Shown here: in pieces, positions 1 through 7,963 of the stretch
Numbering within the stretch: the first letter of the stretch is position 1
Layout: each line of letters starts with the position of its first letter
NCBI GenBank assembly: GCA_017518185.1
Contig: JAFWWB010000091.1
Coordinates: 1 to 64,000 of the forward strand
Length of the DNA stretch: 64,000 bases
Direction: 5' to 3'
From: Lachnospiraceae bacterium
GTDB lineage: Bacteria; Bacillota; Clostridia; Lachnospirales; Lachnospiraceae
Translations under genes and position numbers: made by a program
Notes under the pieces: model-generated
What the model saw: only the letters and a program-made list of their open reading frames with translations
Database searches by the model: none
What the model was told of the DNA's origin: nothing

Positions 1-2
1 GT

Positions 3-92
3 AAGCAGGCTTTGGGGATCGCATCGGATCTGGCAAGGATCCGGCTCGAAGCGATAGAGACGAAAGCAGTCAGTGAAAAAGGAGGCAGATAG
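3..92 (+). CDS. C-terminal end of a gene cut by the window edge
   Basis: The third reading frame is open from the window edge to a TAG at 90-92. It gives about 29 residues rich in Ala, Arg and Glu that look like a terminal helix and end in Lys-Gly-Gly-Arg. Its stop lies between the Shine-Dalgarno GGAGG (81-85) and the ATG at 94 of the next gene, so the two genes are only one base apart and are probably co-transcribed. Too little is visible to name a family. A recombinase or mobilisation protein would suit the neighbours, but that is a guess. Confidence 0.4.
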   Translation, partial: KQALGIASDLARIRLEAIETKAVSEKGGR

Positions 93-93
93 G

Positions 94-353
94 ATGGCGA
101 GAAGAATGATAACGCTCGATGAAAAGATCGAAAAAGCTGAAGCGGCGGTTATAGCAGCAAAAGAAAAATATGATGCAGCGCTTGATGAGCTGGAGAGGTT
201 TGTCACAAAACGTAAAGAACTGGATGATAAGAAAGTATTGGAAGCGTATCACCTGGTGGAAAAACTGCTGATGAGATAGTGGCATTTATCCAATCAGGAG
301 AAAGCCGAAAAGAGCCACCGATCGTGAAACGAGGACGCAAAAAGAGGCTTTGA
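94..353 (+). pseudogene. Frameshifted small coiled-coil protein of mobile-element type
   Basis: An ATG at 94, preceded by AAAGGAGG, opens 61 residues of charged helix and stops at 277-279. The frame one base back continues from about 255 to a TGA at 351-353 with a sensible sequence (GGKTADEIVAFIQSGES, then a Lys/Arg-rich tail). Joining the two at the CTGGTGG around 253-259 gives one protein of about 86 residues: a coiled coil, a short helical DEIVAF segment and a basic tail. From memory, small proteins of this shape lie beside mobilisation genes in Clostridia. Loss of one base explains the break. A sequencing error or programmed shifting cannot be excluded. Confidence 0.5.
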
Positions 354-404
354 GGGTTAAAAAAGTCAGGAAGTTAAGAAAAAAGGGAAAAGGAAGATCA
401 TTAT

Positions 405-758
405 ATGGATATTAAGGCAGGTATAAAAAACTATAATATTATAGATACAAATCATTACATTGTTCCGGAGATTGAAATGCCGTTACGTGTAGATGTATAC
501 GTAAGGAAAAAGGTCTATTATTTAGAATTTAAAATAGGTGAAGATAGTGCCAAGGGGAAGAGTATTATAGAAGATAGTGTTGTAAATAATGGTGTTGTTT
601 TTTCACTGATCAATTGGGAACTTGGAAAACAAATAACTATGAATGCCCCTACACCTTTTTTGCAACTGGATGATAAAGATATTTATATTTTTGTACGTAT
701 AGAAAAAGATCGTAGCAGATATTTTTGTATAGACATATCATTTTTGGAGAGGAAATGA
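405..758 (+). CDS. Unknown small protein, first gene of AAA-PIN cassette
   Basis: This codes for 117 residues. The ATG at 405 has GGAAG eight bases upstream. I do not recognise the family. The sequence alternates short hydrophobic and charged stretches (YYLEFKIG, IYIFVRIEKD), which suggests a compact beta-rich cytoplasmic fold; no signal peptide, membrane helix or cysteine motif is seen. Its stop overlaps the first possible ATG of the downstream ATPase (ATGA at 755-758), so the two are translationally coupled. The gene and the next two are visibly richer in A and T than those after 7.9 kb, as expected for an acquired cassette. It could be a sensor, adaptor or antitoxin for the ATPase/nuclease pair, which is inference from position only. 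Confidence 0.6.
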   Translation: MDIKAGIKNYNIIDTNHYIVPEIEMPLRVDVYVRKKVYYLEFKIGEDSAKGKSIIEDSVVNNGVVFSLINWELGKQITMNAPTPFLQLDDKDIYIFVRIEKDRSRYFCIDISFLERK

Positions 759-760
759 TA

Positions 761-2032
761 ATGGGAGAGAGGATAGTATATAAATCTGATTTTTCTTTTA
801 CACCCACAGGTGATTTTTCGAATGGAAGATTGCAAGTGGATGCAATTCGTCTTTTAGATTTTAAGGCTTTTTATGATTCCGGATGGATTGAGCTTAATAG
901 AATCACTATGCTGTTAGGCAAAAACTCTATTGGGAAGAGCAGCATCACGCAAGCTATACAGATGATAAAGCTTTGTTACGACAAATTGCAGCAGGGGCAA
1001 AAGTCTCCCGGATTGATCGCATTAGAAGATGAATTCGGTACTTTTGATGAGTTGAAGAATAACGCATCTGAAAACAGATCATTTACTGTTATATTAAGGT
1101 TAAAAAGTGATAACTCTGAATATAGTTATTCTATTATTGTTGATGGCAGCGGATTAGAATCTAGGATCAATATAAGATTATTTGATAAAGATGAATTGGT
1201 ATATGAAACCGGCAGTACGGATGAAGTGGTTAACGTCTTCTTTGTAAGTTTTTCGGAGACGGATTATAAGGATACGAATACGGATTTGTTTGTTGCAGCA
1301 GTAAATGGCGTTAAAGAGTTTGCTTCAAAGCTCGAGTATATGGAACCGATAAGATATACACCACACAGGAGGTATTCTGTTTCGGGCACAATGGCTTCGT
1401 CTGTCGGAGTGAGAGGGGATAATACCTATGATATGCTCTTTTACCTGTCACAGATAGAGCATGACGTGCCAAGTGCGGTAAAGGAATGGCTCTCTATGTT
1501 TGGCTATGAACTGGTATGGAAGCCTGAGGAAAAACGTAGGAATGAGGGGGCATTCTGGTTAAGGAATATAAAAACCAATATCATGACAAATATTATCGAT
1601 AATGGATTCGGTATTTTACAGTCGTTGCCTATAGTATTGGCTATGGCTATGAAGAAAGAAGGCTTATTGGTCATTGATACTCCGGAAGCTCATTTGCAAT
1701 CGCCTATAGAAAGCAGTTTTGCTGATATCATTGAAAGTACGATGAAAGATGGGTTGAGTATTATGCTGGAAACAGGGAGCGAACAGATTTTACTGCGCTT
1801 AAGAAAGCTGATAGCCGAGCAGAGGATTTCCCCGGAAGATGTGTCCTGTTACTTTATAGATGAATCAGAGGACGATCGTTCTATAAAGGCTATACAATTA
1901 ACTATTTCTGAAGATGGAATGATGGAGGCAGACAACACCTCATTTTATAATTTCTTTTCCGGCAGCGTGTTGGATCTTATGGAGATCAAAAAAATACAGT
2001 ATGAGAGGATCAAGGGCAGGCAGAATGAATAG
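761..2032 (+). CDS. AAA ATPase of DUF3696/OLD-like type
   Basis: The protein has 423 residues. The start at 761 is preferred because GGAGAGG (746-752) lies eight bases before it; an in-frame ATG at 755 is too close. A Walker A motif (GKNSIGKSS, about residues 54-61) follows an ABC/SMC-type N-terminus, and a Walker B region (LVIDTPEAHLQSP, about 303-315) is followed by ETGSEQILLRLRK. In DUF3696 proteins I know these segments as IEQPExHLHP and ETHSEHLLLRLRR, so the family is clear. The changes HLHP to HLQS and THSEH to TGSEQ replace usually conserved histidines. Such ATPases act in defence systems as sensors that control a nuclease, and a PIN protein follows with an eight-base overlap. Confidence 0.75.
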   Translation: MGERIVYKSDFSFTPTGDFSNGRLQVDAIRLLDFKAFYDSGWIELNRITMLLGKNSIGKSSITQAIQMIKLCYDKLQQGQKSPGLIALEDEFGTFDELKNNASENRSFTVILRLKSDNSEYSYSIIVDGSGLESRINIRLFDKDELVYETGSTDEVVNVFFVSFSETDYKDTNTDLFVAAVNGVKEFASKLEYMEPIRYTPHRRYSVSGTMASSVGVRGDNTYDMLFYLSQIEHDVPSAVKEWLSMFGYELVWKPEEKRRNEGAFWLRNIKTNIMTNIIDNGFGILQSLPIVLAMAMKKEGLLVIDTPEAHLQSPIESSFADIIESTMKDGLSIMLETGSEQILLRLRKLIAEQRISPEDVSCYFIDESEDDRSIKAIQLTISEDGMMEADNTSFYNFFSGSVLDLMEIKKIQYERIKGRQNE

Positions 2033-2504
2033 AATAGTTGTAGATGCTTGCATATGGAATCATTGGCATGACCCGTCAGAGGATGATTTATACAGTTTTG
2101 AAGTGATAAATCGTTTTGTGGAAAATACTAACGATGAAGTTTTATGTTTAGATAGTGATAATGTGATCGCTGATGAGTGTGCAAGAAATACGGCCGGAGA
2201 TTTTTACCGGATCTATAGGGATTGTTTTGACAGAGTACATTTTTTCGCATCGGAGTTACCAGAAGGGATTGAGCATAAACTAAAGGATGAGCTTGGCTTT
2301 CATGAACCTACAGATCTGTGTTATGTAGGTGTTGCTTTGCAGGCTGATAAAATGATCATTACATTTGATGGTGATTATGGAGTATTTGGAGATGATCATT
2401 ATAGATCTGCGGAGGATGCAAGGTTGAAACATCGAGTGGCTGAATATATGGCTAATATACTGTCCTTGAAAGTATATCTGCCAAGAACATATATTGAAGC
2501 TTGA
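2025..2504 (+). CDS. PIN-domain nuclease-like protein
   Basis: The protein has 159 residues. The ATG at 2025 lies inside the end of the ATPase gene, with an AGGGCAGG-like site just upstream. The acidic residues of a PIN fold are visible in order: D7 in IVVDACIW, E51 in IADECARN, D97 in HEPTDLCYVGVAL and D115/D117 in IITFDGDYG. PIN proteins are metal-dependent ribonucleases and occur as toxins of toxin-antitoxin pairs and as effectors of defence modules. No separate antitoxin is seen, so control is more likely through the ATPase upstream. Whether it cleaves RNA or another nucleic acid cannot be read from the sequence. Confidence 0.7.
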   Translation: MNRIVVDACIWNHWHDPSEDDLYSFEVINRFVENTNDEVLCLDSDNVIADECARNTAGDFYRIYRDCFDRVHFFASELPEGIEHKLKDELGFHEPTDLCYVGVALQADKMIITFDGDYGVFGDDHYRSAEDARLKHRVAEYMANILSLKVYLPRTYIEA

Positions 2505-2548
2505 GACCGCTAATAACATCCACAAGAGCTTGAAAGGAATAATGCTAT

Positions 2549-4312
2549 ATGTCTAAAAAGAAAAAAAAGAACGCATCAGCGATAGCTACAGCAAAGAGTT
2601 TAGGAGAAACATCCGATATCCGGGTAATTGGAAAAGAAGATGCCGGCAAGCAGTCCCGTGAAAGCATAAAAGGGGCTGATGCTGCAAAGAACTTTGATAT
2701 TCGCGAGCTGCTGCCGGTCGCTTTACTTCTGGCATTGGAATTGTTTTTTTGGAGAAATATCATCTTTACAGACAACCTTTTGGGAGATCTGGGGGATGGG
2801 CGCTTTACTGCACTTGTGACAGAACACTGGTGGAAGTTTTTTACAGGTAAAGAAAGCTTCGGTGTGATCCCGATCTTCCATCCCAATACGATCGCCTTGG
2901 GATATTCTGATCTTCATCTCGGGTTCGGGATATTCCACTCGGTATTCAGACTTCTTGGCATGGATCTGTATCTGGCTTTTAAATGGTCGGTGTTCATGCT
3001 TCATCTTCTTGGTTTGGTCACTATGTATATCATGTTACGCGGTACACTGAAACTGAAGGTGGTGTGGAGCCTGTTCGGGACCGTGGCATATTCGCATTGC
3101 TGCGCACTTGCTGCTGTTTCAAATCATCCCCAGCTTTTTGCAGCCGGGATGCTGCCGCTCCTGTTCATTCTGTTTGCGGGATTTGTAAGGAATTTTGAAA
3201 AACGGAAGAAGCGCAATATCTATGCTTACATTGCACTTTTCTGGTTTGTGCTCCTGACATATACGTCCTGGTATATGGCATGCTTTACCGGAATCTTCTG
3301 TCTTGTATTCATTATAGTATATCTGATCATGATGGCGAGGACGAAAAACGGAATTGTTAAGCCGGTAAAAAACTGGATAGGCACGATGAAATGGGATATT
3401 ATTGGATATATCGTATATACTGTTATTCTGTTTATACCATTCTTTTGCATTTATATTCCGGTGATGAAAGAGGGAAGTATGTATTCCTATTCAGGATATT
3501 ATCTTCCCGATCCGGTCGATCTTATCAATGTTACGGAGAATAACCTGATGTTTGGATGGTTGATGAAGTTTATAAAGATCGGGGCAAGAGGGCGTGATCA
3601 TGAAGTGGCTGAAGGTTTTTCACCGGTTGCACTTGTAATGTTTATTGTGATCATGGTGAGTATGTTTTCAAAAAAAAGAATGAAGAAAAGCATGGAGGAT
3701 ATAGTGCCAAAGGCAACGGCGATCAGCGTGCTTGTATGTATCCTGCTGCTGATCCGCTGGGATGGTGCGGATGGTTCATTATGGGCAGTTGTTTATGAAG
3801 TGCTTCCGCCGGCTAGAGCAGTACATGCTGTTGCTCGTTTTATGCTGTGGCTTTGTTTTCCTATGAGTGCGGTTACGGCTTATTGGGCTGATCGTATGCA
3901 GTTCTTTGAGAATAAAGGCCGGGGAAGGCTTGGGGCATTTGTTGTCTGCGGGCTTATGGTATTCTCAACCATATGTATCAGGGGCTTGTCTACTTCGTTT
4001 ACACATATGAGCAGACAGGAGTTTATAGATTCTGTTACGCAGGCACCGGAAGAGGCTCAGTCTTTCTACATTACGGATTCCGCTCTATCAGGTGATCCGC
4101 AGTTTGTATATCAGCTGGATGCATATGAAGTGGCTGAGAAAACAGGTATTCCCACGCTTAACGGATATTCCGGACACTTCCCAGGCGGATGGAGTGTGTG
4201 GGATGTGTGCGGCGCCGATTATGAGACATATGCGGCATATTGGGCACAGGAGCATGGACTTACAAATGTATATGCGTACGACAGGGCTACAAACAGCTGG
4301 TCGGCGCGATGA
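2549..4312 (+). CDS. Multi-pass membrane protein, probable GT-C type glycosyltransferase
   Basis: This protein has 587 residues. A hydrophilic Lys-rich N-terminus of about 55 residues precedes roughly ten membrane helices, and a soluble C-terminal part of about 130 residues ends in short Tyr-rich segments. The ATG at 2549 has AAAGGA ten bases upstream. After the first helix an acidic loop (NLLGDLGDGRFTALV) resembles the Asp-containing first outer loop of GT-C polyprenyl-phosphate glycosyltransferases. The next gene is a GT2 enzyme of the dolichyl-phosphate-mannose-synthase type, which would supply the lipid-linked sugar; such pairs decorate cell-wall polymers or proteins. The family assignment rests on topology, that loop and the neighbour, not on a catalytic signature. 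Confidence 0.5.
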   Translation: MSKKKKKNASAIATAKSLGETSDIRVIGKEDAGKQSRESIKGADAAKNFDIRELLPVALLLALELFFWRNIIFTDNLLGDLGDGRFTALVTEHWWKFFTGKESFGVIPIFHPNTIALGYSDLHLGFGIFHSVFRLLGMDLYLAFKWSVFMLHLLGLVTMYIMLRGTLKLKVVWSLFGTVAYSHCCALAAVSNHPQLFAAGMLPLLFILFAGFVRNFEKRKKRNIYAYIALFWFVLLTYTSWYMACFTGIFCLVFIIVYLIMMARTKNGIVKPVKNWIGTMKWDIIGYIVYTVILFIPFFCIYIPVMKEGSMYSYSGYYLPDPVDLINVTENNLMFGWLMKFIKIGARGRDHEVAEGFSPVALVMFIVIMVSMFSKKRMKKSMEDIVPKATAISVLVCILLLIRWDGADGSLWAVVYEVLPPARAVHAVARFMLWLCFPMSAVTAYWADRMQFFENKGRGRLGAFVVCGLMVFSTICIRGLSTSFTHMSRQEFIDSVTQAPEEAQSFYITDSALSGDPQFVYQLDAYEVAEKTGIPTLNGYSGHFPGGWSVWDVCGADYETYAAYWAQEHGLTNVYAYDRATNSWSAR

Positions 4313-4337
4313 TAGCTCCCGGCGGAGGACTTTGGTA

Positions 4338-5051
4338 ATGAGGAAAAAACTGAAAACTGATGATCTTGTGATCTCTGTGGTTATCCCCTGTTACAATGAG
4401 GCAGAGACGTTGGCTAATGTACTTGCAAGGGTGCGGGATTGCGGATTGAAGACACAGATCATCGTGGTGGATGACGGATCCACGGACGGAAGCAGGGAAC
4501 TGCTTCGGGGAGAGCTCAGAGATTCGGTTGATAAGATCCTGTTCCATAAGAAGAACATGGGAAAGGGAGCAGCTCTGAGACACGGCTTTCAGGCGGCTAC
4601 CGGGGATCTGGTGATCGTGCAGGATGCGGATCTGGAGTATGATCCGAAGGAATTCAATAAGCTTATCGAACCGTTCATCACTGGAAACTGTGATGCGGAT
4701 GTGGTGTACGGTTCCAGGTATCTTCGCGGTAACCGTTACAGAGTGGACGGCTTCTGGCATGAGTTTGGCAACAAGGTGCTGACCATTCTCTCCAATATAT
4801 TCTCGGATCTGTCGCTTACGGATATGGAGACCTGCTATAAGATGTTCCGCAGGGAAGTGATCCAGTCCATTGATCTGCGTGAGGACCGCTTCGGCTTCGA
4901 GCCCGAGGTGACGGCAAAGCTGGCCAAAGGTAAATACAGGATCTATGAGATCCCCATCACTTATCATCCCCGCACATTTGAGCAGGGCAAGAAGATTGGC
5001 TTGAAGGATGCATTCAGAGCGCTGTACTGTATCATAAGGTATAATATGTGA
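4338..5051 (+). CDS. Family 2 glycosyltransferase, DPM1-like
   Basis: The protein has 237 residues. The ATG at 4338 is chosen because GGCGGAGG lies nine bases upstream; the frame is open further back only because it overlaps the previous gene. GT2 hallmarks are in order: VVIPCYNEAE near the N-terminus, VVDDGSTDGS (nucleotide-sugar binding), QDADLEYDP (metal-binding DxD-like) and VVYGSRY followed by TDMETCYKMF. There is no C-terminal membrane helix, so this is a cytoplasmic enzyme at the membrane face. By family it transfers a sugar from a nucleotide sugar to polyprenyl phosphate. It starts 25 bases after the membrane protein and probably works with it. Confidence 0.8.
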   Translation: MRKKLKTDDLVISVVIPCYNEAETLANVLARVRDCGLKTQIIVVDDGSTDGSRELLRGELRDSVDKILFHKKNMGKGAALRHGFQAATGDLVIVQDADLEYDPKEFNKLIEPFITGNCDADVVYGSRYLRGNRYRVDGFWHEFGNKVLTILSNIFSDLSLTDMETCYKMFRREVIQSIDLREDRFGFEPEVTAKLAKGKYRIYEIPITYHPRTFEQGKKIGLKDAFRALYCIIRYNM

Positions 5052-5157
5052 AGGGATTTCGAGATCGGATGAATGAAGAGGAACCTGAGGCTTGCCGACA
5101 GCCTGCGGGTGGGAGTATAATGGGAATTAAGTTGTCGAGAAGTTGGTCATAACTCAG

Positions 5158-5186
5158 TTGACTTGAGCGAACATATGTTCTATGCT
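5158..5186 (+). promoter_or_regulatory. Promoter with LexA (SOS) operator in its spacer
   Basis: TTGACT (5158-5163) and TATGCT (5181-5186) are separated by 17 bases. The spacer contains CGAACATATGTTC (5168-5180), whose core GAACATATGTTC is a perfect 12-base palindrome that fits the Bacillus-type LexA consensus GAAC-RNRY-GTTC. LexA bound there would block the promoter until DNA damage. The start codon of the Rpn-like gene lies 35 bases after the -10. A second, unregulated promoter-like pair (TTGCCG at 5092, TATAAT at 5116, 18-base spacer) lies further upstream. Confidence 0.65.
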
Positions 5187-5221
5187 ATGCCTATAGAATT
5201 AAATGACAGGAGGTATAGAGC

Positions 5222-6229
5222 ATGGGACAAAAAGATATACTTGAGAAGAAACTGTGTGCATTCAATGATGTCTTTTCGGACATAGTGAACAATCTTCTGT
5301 TTGGCGGCAGAGACCGGGTGATGGAGGATGCACTGGATAACGCTGATGTTCATAGTGTGTATGCCGGCGAAAGTGCATTCAGAGAGCTTGAGAGGGATGT
5401 GGCGAAGTGCTGGAAGCATAATGACCTCAGGCTGGCTCTGCTGGGAACGGAAAACGAGACGCAGCCTGAGCGTGACATGCCGATAAGGGTGATAGGCTAT
5501 GACGGTGCATCATACAGGGACCAGATAAGATATGAAACCGATGAAACCGGACACAGGATAAAGACGGTTGACAGATATCCGGTCGTAACGATGGTGCTGT
5601 ATTTCGGGTATAAGCAGCATTGGGATACGGCGAGGACATTGCATGAAGCACTGGGGGATACACTTCGTGAGGATCTGAAGCCATTTGTATCGGATTATCG
5701 GATAAATGTGTTTGAGATCGCATGGCTGACTGATGAACAGCTGAAGGGCTTCAAGAGCGATTTTAAGTATGTGGCTGACTACTTTATTCAGATGCGGAGG
5801 ACCGGGGAGTATCACGGTTCGAAGGAGAAGATGAAGCATGTCAGGGAGGTGCTGCAGCTGCTGGCGAGCCTGACGGGAGATAACAGATTTACGGCGATCA
5901 TGGAAGAAGGAACAGAGTATAAGGAAGGAGGCGTTGAGAGTATGAGTGAAGCATTGGATCTGATAGAGAACAGAGGGATAGAAAAAGGGATCGAACTGGG
6001 GATAGAACAGGGAATAGAACAGGGAATAGAACAGGGAGAAGACAGGCATCTTATCGATCTGATCTGCAGGAAGCTGCGGAAGGGCAAGGATGTGGAGCGG
6101 ATAGCGGATGAACTGGAAGAGGATATCGTTCTCGTGCAGCGGATCGTTAATGTGGCTGAGGAGTTTGCGCCTGATTATGATCTTGAAACTGTGCTGGAGG
6201 CTGTAAAAGCAGAACTGCCTATGGTATGA
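5222..6229 (+). CDS. Rpn-family PD-(D/E)XK nuclease (transposase_31-like)
   Basis: This codes for 335 residues. The ATG at 5222 has AGGAGG nine bases upstream. The catalytic core reads D59 in ERDVAKCW, then LALLGTENETQ (E77, E79, Q81), corresponding to the D..ExQ active site of Rpn/PDDEXK proteins common in Lachnospiraceae; IRVIGYDGASYRDQI and VVTMVLYFG follow as in that family. Rpn proteins are DNA endonucleases that stimulate RecA-independent recombination. The C-terminus carries an IEQG run encoded by perfect 12-base tandem repeats (6002-6037), then a helical tail. A LexA box in the promoter suggests induction on DNA damage. A relic of a second copy lies at 7898-7939. Confidence 0.8.
   Translation: MGQKDILEKKLCAFNDVFSDIVNNLLFGGRDRVMEDALDNADVHSVYAGESAFRELERDVAKCWKHNDLRLALLGTENETQPERDMPIRVIGYDGASYRDQIRYETDETGHRIKTVDRYPVVTMVLYFGYKQHWDTARTLHEALGDTLREDLKPFVSDYRINVFEIAWLTDEQLKGFKSDFKYVADYFIQMRRTGEYHGSKEKMKHVREVLQLLASLTGDNRFTAIMEEGTEYKEGGVESMSEALDLIENRGIEKGIELGIEQGIEQGIEQGEDRHLIDLICRKLRKGKDVERIADELEEDIVLVQRIVNVAEEFAPDYDLETVLEAVKAELPMV
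6002..6037 (+). repeat. Three perfect 12-base tandem repeats inside the Rpn-like gene
   Basis: ATAGAACAGGGA occurs three times head to tail and encodes Ile-Glu-Gln-Gly repeats. Because the unit is a multiple of three, copy-number change keeps the frame. Runs of this kind are usual in the C-terminal part of this protein family and probably vary between strains. Confidence 0.8.
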
Positions 6230-6362
6230 GATACTCTTTTGGAGGCTGTTGAGGACAGAGTACTTTTAGTGGGAATATAAACTTCAATAAGAAGAAGGAG
6301 CCGGGAGTAAAGAAGCTTGAGATCAGAGACAAAGTGTTGTACGAGGGGATGTTGCAACGGAA

Positions 6363-6451
6363 TCCTCTTGAAAATGTCAAAATCACCGCACGAAATCCCT
6401 TTAAAAATGTCAAAATAACCCGCGGGACCCCTTGAAAAATGACAAAGACGG
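6363..6451. repeat. Three imperfect direct repeats, transposon-end-like
   Basis: The 251-base gap between the Rpn-like gene and the ATPase contains three copies of a motif of about 24-27 bases starting at 6363, 6397 and 6428, a spacing of about 33. The shared core is CTTKAAAAATGTCAAAAT, followed by A/C-rich sequence ending in CGC or CGG. Several TGTCA-containing repeats at one end are typical of IS21-like elements, where they bind transposase. No transposase is present, so this would be a solitary end or a remnant. The rest of the gap (6230-6362) shows nothing I can name. Confidence 0.5.
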
Positions 6452-6480
6452 CTGTAGAATAGCATCTGAAGGGGGAAAGG

Positions 6481-7899
6481 GTGAGCTATATGCTGAAAAG
6501 AGAAATCTGGAACCGGCTTATAGAGTGGAAAGCTGCAAGGCATCATCCGCTGATCATAAAGGGATTGCGCCAGACCGGTAAGACTTTTATTGTAAGAAGG
6601 TTTGGTGAAGAGTTTTATGAAAATACGGTATATATAGATCTGCGCGCGGAGAAGAGGGTTCATTCAGCTTTTGAAGGCGACTTTAATGTTGATAGTATGG
6701 TGATGGCGATTTCTGCTGCTATACCTTCTGCACGTTTTTTGCCGGAAAAGACTCTGATCATCCTGGATGAGATACAGGATTGCCCGAATGCGAGAAGTTC
6801 ATTGAAGTACTGGGATATAGATGGGAGATATGATGTTATAGCAACAGGCAGTTTTCTGGGAGTAAAGGGGTTCAGAGAACCTTATGTCAGAGGAATACCT
6901 GTAGGGTATGAACAGCAGCTTTCAATGTTTCCGCTTTCGTTTCGAGAATTTTTGCTTAATACAGAAATCAATCTGAAGATAATAGATTATGTTGAAGACT
7001 CAATAAAAAAACATACAGCTATTGAAAAGACGATACATGAAAGCATACGCTCTTTATATCTGCAATACCTTATCGTTGGAGGAATGCCGGAGGCAGTTAA
7101 CGCTTTTTTTGAAACGCATGATCTGAATGCTGTGAGAAGCTTGCAACGCAATATACTGCAGTCCATCCGGGATGATTTTGGCAGATATAAAGATGCGGCC
7201 GGTAACGATAAGGTTAATGAGGTGTTGAAGCTGCGAGCCGAAGCCTGTCTGGATTCGATGCCTTCGCAGCTGGCAAAAGAGTACAAGAAGTTTCAATATA
7301 GTCTTGTTAATGCAAAGGGACATTCGCCGGAAAAAGCGGAAGGTTTGCAGTATCTGGTTGATGTTGGTCTGATCGTTCGTGCATATAACGTTTCGGAAAT
7401 TTCGTATCCACTCGAAGGTATGAAGATCCCATCGGAATTTAAGGCGTATTTTATTGATACAGGTCTTCTGATATCACAGCTTGAAGATGATGTTCCGGCA
7501 AAGATATTGTCCGGCGATATCAGTTCATATAAAGGCGCTATAACAGAAAATATGGTAGCTTCTGCATTTTCGGTAAACGGGATGGGATTGTATTATTTTC
7601 ATGCCCCCAGCGGATCTCCGGAATTGGATTTCCTGTTTGAGAGGGACGGAAAAACCGTGATCGTAGAATGTAAAGCGACAAATAACAGGGCTACCAGTAT
7701 GAAATATGTGATAGCCAATCCGCAGAAATACGGACAGCACCCGGCAATCAAGCTGTCGGATACAAATATCGGAGAAGGGATCGGTTTTGACACGTATCCC
7801 TTATATGCGATAGCTTTTTTGAGAAACAGAGCTGACAAAAACATAATAGGTGCTGTAGATGTAAGATCATTAAAGATTCCGGCGGGGGATAACACTTGA
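6481..7899 (+). CDS. AAA ATPase with DUF4143 domain
   Basis: The protein has 472 residues if it starts at GTG 6481, or 469 from the in-frame ATG at 6490, which has GAAAGG nine bases upstream and is equally good. The N-terminal P-loop (GLRQTGKTF) and Walker B (LIILDEIQDC) with a following GSFLGV sensor segment define the AAA_14 ATPase. The C-terminal half carries the DUF4143 region, including ITENMVASAF and a PD-(D/E)XK-like ELDFLFERDGKTVIVECKA stretch. Proteins of this family are numerous in gut and rumen anaerobes and behave as mobile accessory genes of unclear role. The gene is flanked by transposon-end-like repeats and an Rpn scar, which supports acquisition. Confidence 0.8.
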   Translation: MSYMLKREIWNRLIEWKAARHHPLIIKGLRQTGKTFIVRRFGEEFYENTVYIDLRAEKRVHSAFEGDFNVDSMVMAISAAIPSARFLPEKTLIILDEIQDCPNARSSLKYWDIDGRYDVIATGSFLGVKGFREPYVRGIPVGYEQQLSMFPLSFREFLLNTEINLKIIDYVEDSIKKHTAIEKTIHESIRSLYLQYLIVGGMPEAVNAFFETHDLNAVRSLQRNILQSIRDDFGRYKDAAGNDKVNEVLKLRAEACLDSMPSQLAKEYKKFQYSLVNAKGHSPEKAEGLQYLVDVGLIVRAYNVSEISYPLEGMKIPSEFKAYFIDTGLLISQLEDDVPAKILSGDISSYKGAITENMVASAFSVNGMGLYYFHAPSGSPELDFLFERDGKTVIVECKATNNRATSMKYVIANPQKYGQHPAIKLSDTNIGEGIGFDTYPLYAIAFLRNRADKNIIGAVDVRSLKIPAGDNT

Positions 7900-7939
7900 G
7901 ATAACAGATTTACGGCAGTTATGAAAGAAGGAACAGAGT
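7898..7939 (+). pseudogene. Scar of a second Rpn-family gene
   Basis: These 42 bases match 5877-5918 in the Rpn-like gene at 38 positions by my count. Read in the corresponding frame they give DNRFTAVMKEGTEF against DNRFTAIMEEGTEY, so the match is a coding relic. No other part of an Rpn gene is visible. The relic begins at the ATPase stop and ends 24 bases before sodA, marking a deletion or recombination junction. Confidence 0.7.
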
Positions 7940-7963
7940 TTACGATAGGAAAGGAGAAAAAAC

